This document shows positions 24,486 to 37,962 of a DNA stretch of 64,000 nt, piece by piece (position 1 is the stretch's first letter; each line of letters begins with the position of its first letter). A program made the position numbers and the translations under genes. The notes under the pieces were generated by a model that saw only the letters and a list, made by a program, of their open reading frames with translations, searched no databases and was not told the DNA's origin. Source of the DNA: Annona cherimola (lineage: Eukaryota > Streptophyta > Magnoliopsida > Magnoliales > Annonaceae); NCBI GenBank assembly GCA_030490835.1, contig CM059973.1:81731221-81795220 (forward strand), read 5' to 3'.

Positions 24486-24770
24486 TGATACAATGCGCCC
24501 AGGTGCTTTAACTACTTTTTTTGAAATTTTTTTTTATATAAAACTGATACACATAGGATAAATGCATCATAGGTAATTTTAAATTATTAAAATGTCATTG
24601 ATTTTCAAAAAAATAAATAAATATCTAAAATACTCCAAAAATTATAAAAATTGATACACATGCAAAATACACTTAGATTAATAGTTGTACAAAAAAATTT
24701 CAAAAAAAAATTAAAAAATGGGCTAAATATACCAGGTTGCACTAAGGCTAAGTGCATTTAGCCCCAATCG
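24486..24770. mobile_element. Fold-back MITE, TGCACC family
   Basis: Left GCGCCCAGGTGC and right GGTTGCACTAAGGC ends, with inverted AT-rich halves (ACTGATACACATAGGATAAA vs its mirror near 24640-24690) as in the 10.0 kb copy. More decayed. Confidence 0.55.
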
Positions 24771-27351
24771 TTCTCTTTTAGGGTAACACTAGTTCCTTTT
24801 TTAGGGTAACAATGATTTCTTAGACAATATTTTAAAAGAATTTTTGGGTTTGGGGCCTTGGGCGGACAGGGATGATTCATAAAATCAAATAAGCTACTGT
24901 CTTTAAATATGATTCTTTCACTAAGAATGCAAATACATCTAATGCTAAGTAAAGTTATTTGAAAATAAATAATTATTCAACTTTTTAGTTAATTTTCAGC
25001 CCATCAATCCTTTTATTATTGTGACATTTAGAATAAAAAATACTTATTCATAAAAAAAGAATAAACATATACTTGTATATTATTGGCGGATTAATTTAGA
25101 TTAGATCCGATCTAGGATTAGAGAACCCAAAACGAAAAGCAAAAGATTATTGAAATTTTGCAAGGAACCGCCTCTTGCCAGTTGCCACGCGAGTGAATCC
25201 ATGCAAGATCTGCGAACGATGCGTCACCAAACCCTATTGAAATTCGAAAATACCTTAGGCGTGAATCATTCTCAAATCATGTTCATGAACTACTCGCGTA
25301 GAGACTGTTAAGCTCCGGCGAAAAATAAATTTCTTCTTGGAAAACGATTCTGTCGTACCGTTCTAAAATGTCCTCATATCAGATCGTTCAAAAAACATAT
25401 TTTTATTTTTTTTCAAAAGACTTTTTACAAAACAGTTAATATAGTTGTGTTTAATCTATAAATCAATTTTTATTAATTTTGAAAATATATTTATTTTGAA
25501 TTTTTAAACACACGAGTATTTTAGTCATGTTTCAACAATTGAAACATAACCAAAATACTTCTATGTTTAAAAATATAAAATAAATATATATATATACCTT
25601 TAAAATTGGTAAAAATTAGTTTATAGAATAAACATAACTAAAATAATAATTTTGTAAAAAAAATTTGATAAAATATATATGTTTTAGACCTATCTAAAAT
25701 AATTAGGCCTTTTTTTAGGCGTGTGTTTGAGAAGTGACAAAATTTTTAAGTTAATATAAAATATTTTTATGTATATATTTACAATTATTTCGATTTCTAT
25801 TACAATAGAGTCCAAGATATTTAAGGAAGATACATTACTTCCATTTATTTTTTTTGGAGAAACACACTACTTTCATTTAAAAATTTAGGTCGTTTTCATT
25901 GGCATTAAACAAGTAAAAGCCATGCAATATTGACACTATCAGTCTCAGTGCAAGTCACGCATTGGACGTTCCCCAACCACTGCAACGAATGCACCAACAT
26001 GTAACACGACATCGCCGGAAGGATTCGTTAGAGTGCATAACATTTGCATCCGCGCGAGATTTCGAAGTGAGATTGAATATATGATCACCCAATCAGGAAT
26101 TAGCTTTTCCTTATGGCCCACAATTTTGAACGGTTTGGATCAACTCATCTGTTGGCTATTCTTAATTTCTGCTGAATGCATTTGGACAGCTCGGTGATTG
26201 TCCGACAATTACATATACCTGCGGAGAAGAATCGAGTTTGCTAGGATGAGCAAATGAACATATCTCAACCAGCATTTGGTCCATATCTGATTCCAACCAA
26301 ATGTCGTCCAAATTTTGATGAACCCTGAAGCAATAAACAACTTTTTTCGGTGATTCACTAATCTTAGAGCAAAATGTATGGCTTAAGTTAGCTCCCCAAA
26401 ATTAACATTGGGACAGCTCAGTTGGTTATTTTTTCGGCATCTTCTCAGTTCTAAGCAATCTCTTATTGCCCGTGTAATTGTTCAAGACATAAGATTGAAA
26501 GAGGACGAAACGAAAAAAATATTATTATGGATTGAAAATGGAAAAAATTGTATGTAAATTATGAAAAATAGAAAAAAGATGTTGTTACTTTTAGGAACGA
26601 GAGAAGTATTTTTAGGAGATACAAAATTTCATCCATACTTATCTCATCTCCGTCTTGTCCAAGTTGTGAATAGGAGGATTGGCCCAGCACCCAAAATGAA
26701 GGTGCCAAGATTCCAGTAAAGTAGCCAACACAAGTACCTCACGTGTTATCTGTACTGCATTTGTCATCCATCCCATTCATGGACAGAACAGCCAACCAAT
26801 GCCAAAGTCCTACGTACAAGTGTTGCCCACCCGACGCTGGGAATAGATGCCCACCAGCGAAGCCACATGCCAGTCAGACCCCCACCCCTGTATACCTGTC
26901 TCTCGTCAGTCGTCCAGGTGTGCATGGACATTTGTTCAGCAATAGGCATGCGCACTAGTCAGAGGAAATCTCCCTCTTCTCTACAAAGACTCACTCTCTG
27001 CCATGACTCTTCTCCCGCCGTCGCTTGCAGCTATTCTAATATGCAAATCCTCTGCATCCGAAAATCTTAGAGCCAAGAGCGGAGGAGATAAAAGAGAGCA
27101 CCGAAATCAAGCTTGGTCTAACCAGTTTCAATAATGGCAAGGAGAAGGTTTCTTCCCTCGCGCCATCGCTTCCGGTAGATCATCTCCCGATTTGCCACCT
27201 ATATGCCGCGGCCCAAATCAAAATTCAACTGTCTACATTTTTCAAAACAATTTTTTTTGTTGTAATACAAAAAACATTTCAATACAAGCATTGGGTGGCC
27301 CTGGCTGCTTACATATATATATATAAAATCAATCATCCGTTAATAAGGAAG
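24771..27351. other. Intergenic DNA
   Basis: No confident gene. Around 25410-25680 is an inverted AT-rich MITE-like segment (TGTTTAATCTATAAATCAA vs TTAGTTTATAGAATAAACA). At 26650-27190 GC rises; a 43-codon frame starts at 27003 but I recognise no family. Confidence 0.4.
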
Positions 27352-27433
27352 AATGTTTTATACCGTTTGAATTTTCAATGAATATATATGAAAATGTTTT
27401 ATACCGTTTGAATTTTCAATGAATATATATGAA
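27352..27433. repeat. Perfect 41-bp tandem duplication
   Basis: Units 27352-27392 and 27393-27433 (start AATGTTTTATACCG) are identical, suggesting a recent duplication. Confidence 0.93.
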
Positions 27434-28810
27434 ATTTATCTATAAATCAAGTAATTTTATTAGGCTGAGTTTACCTATTTATCCAATAGGATTCATGGGT
27501 AAAGTGGATTTTTCGTCGCCATCAGAGTAGGCCATGTTCGAATCGTTTCAAAATTTGTTGGAACTGGAACCTCTAGATAATTTATAAAAATGTAATGATT
27601 CAATAATTATTATAAACGTGGAGGCTCCGTTCTTATTTTTCTTTTATAATTTTAAAATATCGTATATTTATTCACAATTCTAAAAGTGACATATATTGTG
27701 AATTGGCTGTTCAAAACGATAGAATAGGATGAATATAGAATGAGAAAATTGGATAAAAATGTATTGTTATATATTGAAATGTAAGAAATTCTATTTTTAA
27801 AGAGAAAAATAGTATTAAAATTTTAAAAAGTAAGATTGTTTTATAAATATTAAAAACGGAAAAAAAAACTTTGAAATGAAAAAAATTTCTCACCCATAGA
27901 AAATTTTATATCATCCTCATTTCGTTTCTCATTCACTCATCTTACTATATATTTTTCAAACATTTTAATAATTACATATGTACTCTTAAAAATGTTATTT
28001 TTATAGAATATAAGTCTTCAATAAAAATAGAAATCTTTACCTCCATGTCTATAAGGTTTAGTCAGAATGCCAAACACCTCCCTACTTTTATGAAACTGCA
28101 TTCATATCTATAAGGTTTGCTTTAAATTGCAGTCATATCATTTAGGGATAATAAATTTTAAAATGATGATACCTACCCTTATAAATAAATAAAATTATAT
28201 TATAAAATGCAAAAATACTTTTAAAATATAAAAATTTTATTTTTAAGAATATTCTTCATATTAAATAGATCTATTAATGTGAGAGATATTTTTAGAAAAT
28301 AATTTTTTGTAGTTTAAAGACAATTTTTAATGCGAAGAATTTTTTAAAATAAAATTTTTATTTGTTGATAAGGGAATCTTTGTCATTTATAATTTTTATC
28401 CCAAGTGCACGGCTGCACTTTCAAGCAAATCTTGTAGTTAGATATGCTAATTTCTCAAAAGTCATGATACATTTGCAATTTCAACTAAACTTTCTAAGTA
28501 GGAATGCAAAAATCTCAAAATTTATTTTTAATGGCATAATAAAACAAGATGCAGTAAATATGTTAAATGATTTAGACTTTTAAAGGATATATATATTTTT
28601 TGAAATCCTTTAAAGGATATATTTTTAAACTAAGAAAGAAAGGGTAAGCATGAGTTTCCATGCTTTGAATCATTGCCCTTTTATATCTTTTAACAAACAG
28701 TTTGAATTTTATATGGCGAATAGAGGGAAAATTTTCCATTGTGAGCAATGTACACGGAATCACAGAAAATGCCCCGCCGTCCCGTCACCCAGTTGTTCTT
28801 GTTTTTTTTT
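27434..28810. other. AT-rich intergenic DNA
   Basis: No gene recognised. Low-complexity AT sequence with short inverted motifs. Confidence 0.45.
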
Positions 28811-28813
28811 TTA

Positions 28814-29104
28814 GGGTGCGTTTGTTTGGGGCAAAAAAATGTCAACCAAAACTTTTCAATCCAAAACTTTTCACTCTCCATAACTACTCTATTTTTTAAT
28901 TATTTTTTCACATTTTCCTATACAAACTACCCTACTTTTCAATCATTTCTACACAACTACCCATACAACTAACCTATCTATTTTAACTTTATTCTCTTTA
29001 CTCCTCATCATTACTCCTATTATATCACATAATTTTCTATCAATTTGACAACTTCTACATCAAAAACTTTTCATCAAAAGTTTTACCCCTAACCAAACAC
29101 ACCC
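28814..29104. mobile_element. Tourist-like MITE, 291 bp (first of tandem pair)
   Basis: Starts GGGTGCGTTTGTTTGGGG and ends ACCAAACACACCC; TTA flanks at 28811-28813 and 29105-29107. Same family as 22503-22784 in the opposite orientation. Confidence 0.9.
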
Positions 29105-29107
29105 TTA

Positions 29108-29398
29108 GGGTGTGTTTGTTTAGGGTAAAAAAATGTCAACTAAAACTTTTCAATCTAAAACTTTTCAATCTCCATAATTACTCTATTTTTTAATTATTTT
29201 TTCACATTTTTCTATCGAAACTACCCTACTTTTCAATCATTTCTACACAACTACCCATACAACTAACCTATCTATTTTAACTTTATTCTCTTTACTCCTC
29301 ATCATTACTCCTATTATATCACATCATTTTTTATTGATTTGACAACTTCTACTCTAAAAACTTTTCATCAAAAGTTTTACCTCCAACCAAACACACCC
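29108..29398. mobile_element. Tourist-like MITE, 291 bp (second of tandem pair)
   Basis: Starts GGGTGTGTTTGTTTAGGG and ends ACCAAACACACCC; TTA flanks at 29105-29107 (shared with the first copy) and 29399-29401. Nearly identical in sequence and equal in length to its neighbour. Confidence 0.9.
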
Positions 29399-29401
29399 TT
29401 A

Positions 29402-31867
29402 ATTGGTATTTTTTATACGCATTGCCATCAATATTACAAATCAGCTCTTTCATAACCCTACCACTGTGTAAGAAATTTTTTATAAATAACCATCAAAGTA
29501 GGGAATATAGGCTATGTTTTGCCGGAATATGAGGGTGACTCTTTTACATGTTAATTTTAAGGATAAATTGACGTCTTGATTTCTCTATCAACTCTTCCTA
29601 ACTTGCAAAAAAAAAGTTACATTTGATATATCTAAGGCATGACAAAAGCGAATTATGATTTATGAAGTGTAGTAGATTTTTCATGATTTCCTTATCTGTG
29701 ACTCAAGTATTCTCTTTTAACAACCAGTTATTTCAAAGCCGAATGTTTTTCCTCTCCTAAATCCCCAAATACTTTTGTATATATGAGCTTTTTTTTTTTT
29801 TTTTTTTGTTATGGTTGTGTTGGACAGAGATTATTAGACTGGACAATTTATCCTCCCACCTTCAAATTTTCGTATAACGTACGTTATGGCTTTTAGACAC
29901 CATACAACGCTTGATACTGAAACTTTACTTATGAGATTTTTATCTTCTAATTGAAACGACAGAATCACTTCTTGTTCTAGGACACTTTGCCATTTTATCT
30001 AGCAAAGGCAAGGGAAATATATAAAGCATTTGATGCGATCCGAGCTCGGAGCAAAGCAAATTATTGATAAAGAATAAGGAATTACAGATAAATTGTAGAA
30101 ACAAGATCTGGATTACAAGAAACTCTTTACCCTACTCCAACTAAGCCACAATTACAATCAATCCATCCTACTTGCCCACTGGGCTAGGCTGTCCAGCTGG
30201 GTCTACTGGGCTCTATCAGCATTATTTAAGATAACTTAATCAAAATCTTTAGAAAGTTTAAATAAATAACTTTACTAAATATGTATCTAATAAACAAATA
30301 TAACAAAATTCAAATTTGATCAACGTTAGATAAATTGAATTAAATAAATTAAATCTGTAGCAAATGAATATAAAAAGTAAAAATAAGTAAATTTCAAATT
30401 TTTTTAGTAAATAAGTAAAATTTAAGTTCAATATTTTTTTTTATTAAAAATGGATTATTTTTAAAATGTAAAATTTTGGCAAACAAATGAATATATGAAA
30501 CTTTCTGACCACCTATTTGGGAAATCTTTTCTTATTCTTTTTTTAGACAACTTGTCAGGCTTTTGTAAGCTTCATACAAAGTAAGAGTGTAACTTGGGTC
30601 GGGTTGTACGGGGTTTAGATGAACCCAAACCCTAAACTTACTTGGTTTATGTAAATCCAAACCTTAACCCTAATATTAGAATCCGTTTTCGAGTTAGGTT
30701 CGGACCGAATTGATGTTGGTATTGTGTTGAAATTTGGATTATTATAAAAACAATAGAAGTTAAAATTAGTGATAGAGATAACGAAATTTTTAAACATTAT
30801 TACATTAGCATATGAATAATTTACATGTGAATATATTTATATAACCTATGATATCTTTAGTTTTGATGAAAGTTAATCTTTTAATTAAAAGATGATTTTA
30901 AATACAATGAACGTAATAAATTTACACATAACAATCAAGGTAATATTATAAAAAAATCGAGGTAAGAAAAATAAATAAGATTACATGAAATCACTATCTA
31001 AAGTTTAATAAAAGTGAGACTTATAATTATAGTTAATTAGAGAATATGTAATAAATTTAATAGTTGGTATATTTATAATTATTTGCAAATAAAGTTAATG
31101 TAGATGTAAATATTCAAATTTTATGGACAAATGTATATAAAATTTAGATTTTAGAACAAATATTTTACAGTTTAATTAGGCTATGATTGTATGGAATAAC
31201 TTTTATCATAATTATAGTTGAAATACTTAATGTATAAACAAATATAATTACTTTAATAAATTAGGAAAAATATGGAGTTCGGATCTTTCGGATTTTGGGG
31301 ATTGATTACATGTGTAGTGATCCAAAACATTTATTTGTGCAGTAATTATATGCATAATAAACCACTATAGCCAACTAACGAGGTCCCGATGTGTTTTTGA
31401 GGCCTCGTAAGCGTTGGAAATAACCTAGATGTCAAAAAAGAACAGCTTTAGCAACGTGAGTATGTTGCTGCTTACTGAATTAAACTTCAATAAGATTTGT
31501 TGCGCAGAGATCAGTTAAGTGTGTGCCGATTCAAGTAAAATTAGGATTACTTATTTATTAGTTTATGTTATTTTCATAAGTTATTAGTAGGTATTTTAAA
31601 TAGAGCTTTATACATCAAGTCAAATTGAATAGCTTCTCAAATTTTCTTTAATAATATAAATTTTTCTTACATTCCCTCTCTCTTTTTCTTCTTCTGATTT
31701 TTCTATTTTATTCATGTCAACAACCGTTTTTCCTATATTTCCTCTTTAATCTTTTCCTTTTTAAAATTTTGAATTTTATTCTTGCGTAAGCCAACAGTAG
31801 TGGCAGAATTTAAACCACACTTTCTAGCTTTCCAACAACAAGAAACTAAAAAAGGCCGACGCCATAG
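29402..31867. other. Intergenic DNA
   Basis: No gene recognised. A one-sided hAT-like end (GTGTAACTTGGGTCGGGTTG, about 30588-30720) with AACCCTAA/GGTTCGG motifs is present. The rest is AT-rich. Confidence 0.45.
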
Positions 31868-32404
31868 TAGGGTGTAAATCAAGTTAAGTTGACTCGATTG
31901 AGAGTCTTTTCAACTCTAACCTTATTTGTAAAATGTTAACTTAATCTTATATCCAATCATATTTTTTAAACTTCAACTCAACTATAAAGTAAACCTACAC
32001 AAATCGGTTCATTCAGGTTACAAATCAAATTAATAAATATATAATATTTAAAGTTATTTTCTTAATTCAATCTACTTAAAATATAAATTTATATGAAAGA
32101 ATAAAAATTAATTTTTTATACAAATGTCTTCTAATTTTTGACTTATATAGTAATATAATTGCTAAGTAATCTTATTTCAAAGCAAGGAGGCCTATTAGTC
32201 TATATATTATGTGTTAATAAATAACTATTTTTTAATAATTTATTATATTTTACGCTAACACACAAAATCGAATTCGGTCATATTGATAACTATCTAATTC
32301 TAACTAACCGATTTTCGAAATTGAGTCGGTTTAAATCGAATTATACAATCTATTCTTTTAAAAATATCGAGGTTGGGATGAAATAGACTCTATTTATACC
32401 CTTA
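31868..32404. mobile_element. Degraded hAT-type element, about 537 bp
   Basis: Left end TAGGGTGTAAATCAAGTTAA and right end TTTATACCCTTA; the interior is collinear with the 11.95 and 52.1 kb copies. Flanks do not show a clean 8-bp duplication. Confidence 0.6.
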
Positions 32405-32787
32405 GGTCGCAATGAGTATCGGATACGCGCTCCTAAAAAGCTCTGGCCTCGGAGGGGATCGTTAGGCCTCATCATTTATATCACCCGTCTACTTAGATTG
32501 CATTCAGCACAATCATTTCTTATCAAACGTGTCTAAATGCGGCACAGCTATATTTCTCACATCTCATATTCGTAGTTACAACTGTCAACATATTTTATTA
32601 ACAAATCTGGAATGACATTTTTCCCTAATTACAAGGGGTCCTGTATACAGATTACAGAGGAACTATTCTGGTCCAACTTTTCACAATTCGAACCTGAACA
32701 AAGCAAAAAATAGTGGCAAAAAATAATAAAAATGAGAAGGGCGATTTACCCTTCATGTTTCTCCTTGGAAAATCCCACAATTTGATA

Positions 32788-34617
32788 TCAATGGAAGCCC
32801 ATCACCTTTGGTGCAAGCCTCATCAATCTGTCCAAAGCGTTGGGCAAGAACTTCCTGGCAAACAAGAAGCAAATCCTGGTTTTCTCCCCATTGTACTCGC
32901 ACTCCCTCCCGCTCCTCATCCACTCCAGCAGCTCCGCCGTGACCTGCGCCCTAACGAACCTGGCCGGGTGCGGGCCCCCCTTGGACCAGTCCACCCACGT
33001 CAGGCCCCTGTTCGCGTTCCTCTCCCGAAACTCTATGCTCACGAAGGTCGGCAGGTAATGCTCGTCGACGTAGCACGTGGGCCTACAGTACTTCTGGAAG
33101 ACCGGGTAGTAGGTGCGGTCGGCGACGACCTCGATGGCGAGCCTGCGGTCCATCTCGAACCACTGCGACCCCTTGCGCCATTGCTCCGGCCGGATGGGCG
33201 GGTTCATGCGCTTTCTGTAGCGCCCGCGCCCTTGCGGGCCTCGGTCGTCGAACGACTCCACGAAGGTCTTGGTGGAATTTGTGAGGTAGGAGTAGATGGT
33301 GGAAAAGTTGAAGAGGGGAATGCACGACTCGGAGAGGAGGACGAAGCGCCCGTTGGAGAAGTCGAGGAGGGCGTTGGATAGGAGCCGCCGCTCCGCTTCA
33401 ATCATGTTGAATTCTCCCCATTTCACTTCCTGCAAAACAAACAAGAACACGAATACAACGCATGAATACTTAGTCGGCCCGTAATCTCCAAGTCCACGCG
33501 CGAACCCAGCTCTCTTGCAAAAGTTCAGGCACGCCAATTTCGGAAAACAGGGTGAAGAACTAATGATTAGAACTAATAAAGTTGGGTCAAAAAATTTATT
33601 TTAAAATTTTGTTTTTTATAAACTTTTTAATTTATTTATATTTAATTTATAAATTAAATTTTACTATTTTTGAAAATGCATACGTATAATCTTTAAATAC
33701 TGGAATATTTTAGTCCTTTTTAACCATTTAAAATGGTTAAAATAATTTTTACCAGAATCCAAAAAGCATATTTACCTTTTAAAATGTAAAGCTTAATTAG
33801 TTTATATATTAAATATACATGGACTAGTCAGTTTATAAAAATAAAAAAAAGTAAAACAAAATTTAAAAATAGATTTTTTAGCCCGAATTAACAAATGTGC
33901 CTCAAATAGTAATAGAAGATATAATTTTTCTCTTCTTTCGAAGAGGTATTCTTTTTTTCTTATATCTGATCAAACGGAAGCGGCATGTTGGATGAATGTA
34001 AACTGAAAGTATACTGCGAAAATATGTAGGGGAGGGGAAAAAGAAAAATCTGTTGCAAAACTCACCTTGCTAGGGATCCTTCGTCCATAGAACACTGAAT
34101 CTTTTGGCACTGACTCGTTGAATAACGGAGACGCATGGACGTAAATCGAGTACAATCCTTCATGCCCTCTGAAGAATTTCTCCCAAAGTGGAGCCATCGC
34201 TAAGGGGCCTCTTGTCAAGAACATGAAGGCGATCTTCGGCGCATGTTTGAATGGGAAATCCGGCACCCGCGGAACCATCGACGCCCTCCACAGCAGTTCC
34301 TCATCGGTCATGTTGTGCATGAGAACCTGCGGCTCGACGTACTCTTTGAATCCCATGTGGTCCGTATGGTCGACGATATGATCAGGTGCTACAGTATGTG
34401 GCAGCGGTTGCGAGAATGATCGAAATGAGAATTGGGTCGTTATTAGCTCCAGAGAAAAGACTTTGAGATGGTAACAAGCGATGAACCCAAGCACCAGACC
34501 GCAGCAGAATAGAAGGAAATGAATTAGACCGGCCAGAGGCTGTAGATGAAAAGTGAATAGCCTTGCGACTGGATGCCATGACTGCTCTTGTTGATCTTGT
34601 TTTTGGGGGTTCTTCAT
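32788..34617 (-). CDS. GT14 core-2/I-branching-type glycosyltransferase (BC10-like), copy A
   Basis: Exon 1 is 34617-34066 and exon 2 is 33429-32788; donor AAG|GTGAGT, acceptor TTTTGCAG|GAAGTG, phase 0, giving 397 residues. The start is MKNPQKQ, chosen because copy B begins MKNQKQ. One membrane segment at about 31-49 predicts a Golgi type II protein. Branch domain motifs: [30 protein letters not shown] ending exon 1, then [53 protein letters not shown] and [16 protein letters not shown]. The length suits plant GT14 (about 380-430). Sugar donor and acceptor cannot be read from sequence; rice BC10 affects cell-wall cellulose and arabinogalactan. Exon 2 is strikingly GC-rich. No disabling change seen. 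Confidence 0.93.
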
Positions 34618-34713
34618 GGTCGATGATGTACTCTTTTCTTTCTTTCTTTTTCTTTTTCTCCGGCTCGCTAGCTGGATCCGGGGGCTTCGATTGACTATGG
34701 CAGTCGAACACAC

Positions 34714-36042
34714 ACTTTAAAAGGAGGGAGAGGGGAGAGGGGAGAGGAGAAGGGAAGGGGGCCTAGATTGGGGGAGATGCGAGATGCAAGCATTGCCCAT
34801 AACGAACGACCGCCGACTTTCTCTGAAAAGGGGTGCCCTTCACACACTGTTTCTCGCAGCCTGTTTGTTGACCAGCCCGTCATCATCTCGTTAGCTCCAC
34901 GAAAAAATATATCAACGAGGAAAATATTATTATTTGGAGATGGTAACTTTCTTCTCTACGGAGGATGTGGAAAAACGTATCATTTTTCACAATCGGTCTG
35001 GTAACGTGGAAAAAAATGGGAACTTTTCAAAACTCCTAAAGTTAATCTATTTTTCATAACTTCTCAATAATTTTATTTTTCTTGTCATTATAAATAAAAA
35101 AATTTATACCTATATTTTTTACTCTCAATTTCTAAAATACGTACAACATTTCACAAATTAATTTTTGGATAATATTTTATTTTAAAATCCTGTGATATTT
35201 ACCCGTGGACAAAGTCACAAACGGCTCTGTCCTTATTTCCAAAGTCCAAACAGAACCACAAAAAATCTCTGATCACCTTCTTAGCGCTTTTCTAGTTAAT
35301 TTTATGCTAATATGCCCATTTTAATGTTTAATATATTTGATTATTCGCCGGCTATAACGAGGAGCTCAAATAAGGTAGGCCACGCGCCGTGTGGAATTGG
35401 TAAAGCTGGCCGGGGCTGCGACATGGACGTTTTGACCGGAGGAATATGCGAAGGCAGCAAGAGGTTTCCCTTCGCCTGTTGATCAGTCTCTTTTGGACTA
35501 ACATTCGCCCCGTCGGTGGCGGTCCTTCCTTTGTGAGAGAAAATTCTTATTATCGGCTGAATTCGTTGTCCGTGATAATACACATTATCTGCGTTCTCAT
35601 TCAATCTGGCCATGCTCAACTGCCAAAGCCCTGCAAATTTTCCATTTTATGTGGTTCATGACCCAAGTGTAAGCTCAATTATCAGAATAGGGTGGACGAT
35701 TGGTCGACGACAATAATCTTTTTTCTAAATGGAATTTTTGAACTTAATTTGCAATGAGTCCACTTTAGAGGCTAGATCATTCGATTATTCCAGTTTTCGA
35801 GCCGTTTTTCCATATCTACTTAATTGGAGTTGAATGCACGTCCCATTTATAGTTCTTACTTCTTAGTACTGCGTGCACATGCACCCTTGATTTCATTGGC
35901 TAATATTAAGCTTAATTTTGACCCCATGTTATTAAAAGTACTATTTTCGAAGTACTTTCTAAATTCTTGTTTAACTAAAGAAGCACCGTGCAATGGATCT
36001 CATAGAAAAACTAGCTTTCGAAAGTTAATGGAAGAATCAAAC
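34714..36042. other. Upstream flank of GT14 copy A and intergenic DNA
   Basis: On the minus strand, the stretch upstream of the ATG is C/T-rich (about 34717-34770). No clear TATA beyond a weak TTTTAAA near 34717-34723. No other gene recognised. Confidence 0.4.
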
Positions 36043-36045
36043 TAA

Positions 36046-36326
36046 GGGTGTGTTTGGGAATGAATAAAATTTTTGATGAAAAGTTATAGAGAGTAGAAGT
36101 TGTCAAATGATGTGATATGATAGAGGTAATGATGAGGAATAAATAAGATAAAGTTAAAATAGATAGGTTAGTTGTATTGGTAGTTGCGTAGAAATGATTA
36201 AAAAGTAGGGTAGTTGTATAGAAAAATGTGAAGAAATGATTAAAAAATAGGGTAGTTATGGAGAGTGAAAAATTTTAGATTGAAAAGTTTTAACTTGACA
36301 ACTTTTCCTTAATAACAAACATACCC
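36046..36326. mobile_element. Tourist-like MITE, 281 bp
   Basis: Starts GGGTGTGTTTGGGAATG, ends AACAAACATACCC; flanks TAA (36043-36045) and TGA (36327-36329), one mismatch. Confidence 0.82.
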
Positions 36327-36329
36327 TGA

Positions 36330-36595
36330 GGATATGTTTTGAAAGTGATAAAAATTTTAAACTGAAATTTTTTTATGTAAATTTTTTTAAAATAAAATAA
36401 AATAATATGATAATATTAATGATGAAGAATAAAAAGAAAAAGTTAAAATAGATGAATCAATTGTACGAGTAGTTAATAGAAATAATTGAAAGTATAGTAG
36501 TTATATCAGAATATATGATAAAATAATTTTAAAATAAGATAATTGCAAAAATTAAAAAATTTTAGTTTGAAAAGTTTTATATATAGCTAAATATA
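36330..36595. mobile_element. Decayed Tourist-like MITE adjoining the previous copy
   Basis: Begins GGATATGTTTTGAAAGTG and ends near GCTAAATATACC; the interior follows the same order (TAATGATGAAGAATAAA, AAGTTAAAATAGATGAATC). Directly adjacent head-to-tail to 36046-36326. Confidence 0.6.
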
Positions 36596-37962
36596 CCATA
36601 AAACTATTATCCTTAGTTTGAAAAGTTCTATAATAAACACTTTTAACTTTCACTTGTAAAAAAAAAAACTTATCAAAAAAACGCCTTTAGCTTTCAAAAT
36701 TTTGCAACTGTGGTCATCTGGTTAAATGAAGACCTTATGTTCGTAATTTACGATATGAAATGATCAAAACCCTTCTTAATCCCCCAAATAAATACTCTTT
36801 TTTACCAAAAAAAAAGTCTAATAAAAATGGCTCACAAAGATATCCAACCAAACTAGGCAATTCATTTAAGGTTTAGACAAAACAATTTTGATAATTCATG
36901 GGAAAGAAATTAAAGACATGACTTTATCTTGGAGGGACCACCAGCGTTGCAAATTTATGAAAGTGGAAGGACTTCGGCTGGAAATTTATGAAACTTGAGA
37001 TCATCTGCTGTAAATATAAAATGTAGGATTGGTGCAATTTTATACACTTGAGGGATTTTTACATGGAAAACCCTGTCTACATTAACCGGAAAAACCGATG
37101 TATGGTACCAAATACCAAATAAAACTAAAATACAATTTGGAGTTTTTTTTTTTTTTTTAATGCATTTACGAATTTGACTGATTTTAAAGCTGGCCGCCAA
37201 GGTCCAAGAATCGTTGACACGATTAGCAATGCAGGGCAGCCATGGGCTTTATGGGCTTCAAAAATCAAAACCCAAACAATCCATAAAAGATGATTGTACA
37301 TTCCTGATGGGCCGGAACCATCTAATCAACTGCCCATGAAGAAATCTAAATATACCTTTCGAAAAAAAAAAAAAAAAAAAGTATAGACGTATAGTACAGC
37401 GCCGACTGTACAGTTGCCTGCGCGTATGTGTCTTACTAACACTTCTCAAAGTATGAAATTACTTGCTTCTAATTGCAATGATTTTAATCTGAAATGTGCT
37501 TTTTTTATTTGAGATCTATACAACATGAACCCTCACAACGACATGAAGAGAATTCCTACAAATCCCTTACATGACGGGAAATTATAAAACGCCTCACGAA
37601 CTCCGGAAGGACTGTTTTTAAACGGCTTCATTCATTCACTATGCTGGAAAGACGATTTAAATCAATAGCTGGGCCATTCTACTAAGCGCGATTTTCAAGG
37701 AGCCAGTGCACCCCCGTGTCACAAAAGGTAGCCGTCTAGGACACGGCTGAAAATTTCGCCGAAACAAGAGCCAATCCGATTCCCGGTCGTCGATATTGTT
37801 AAGGTCGCCGACTCGCCGTACGTACGCCGTTTTGGAGACTTTTATCTCAGAGGTTAATTTTAAATATACTTAAATAGTTTTATCATAATTATGGACGTAC
37901 CTATTTAGTTTTTGAAATTACGAATTATCTTATACAGTTTGTATATATTTACAAATATATTT
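36596..37962. other. Intergenic DNA
   Basis: No gene recognised. Contains a poly(T) run (37143-37158) and a poly(A) run (37363-37380). Confidence 0.45.

Noticed and set aside
27003..27134. 43-codon frame starting MTLLPPSLAAILICKSS
   Set aside because: Resembles a transit-peptide-like start, but it is short, has no convincing downstream exon and matches no family I know.
32713..33381. 222-codon plus-strand frame
   Set aside because: Antisense shadow of GT14 copy A exon 2; GC-rich codons suppress stops on the other strand. The same applies to 47285-47812 and 56137-56589.
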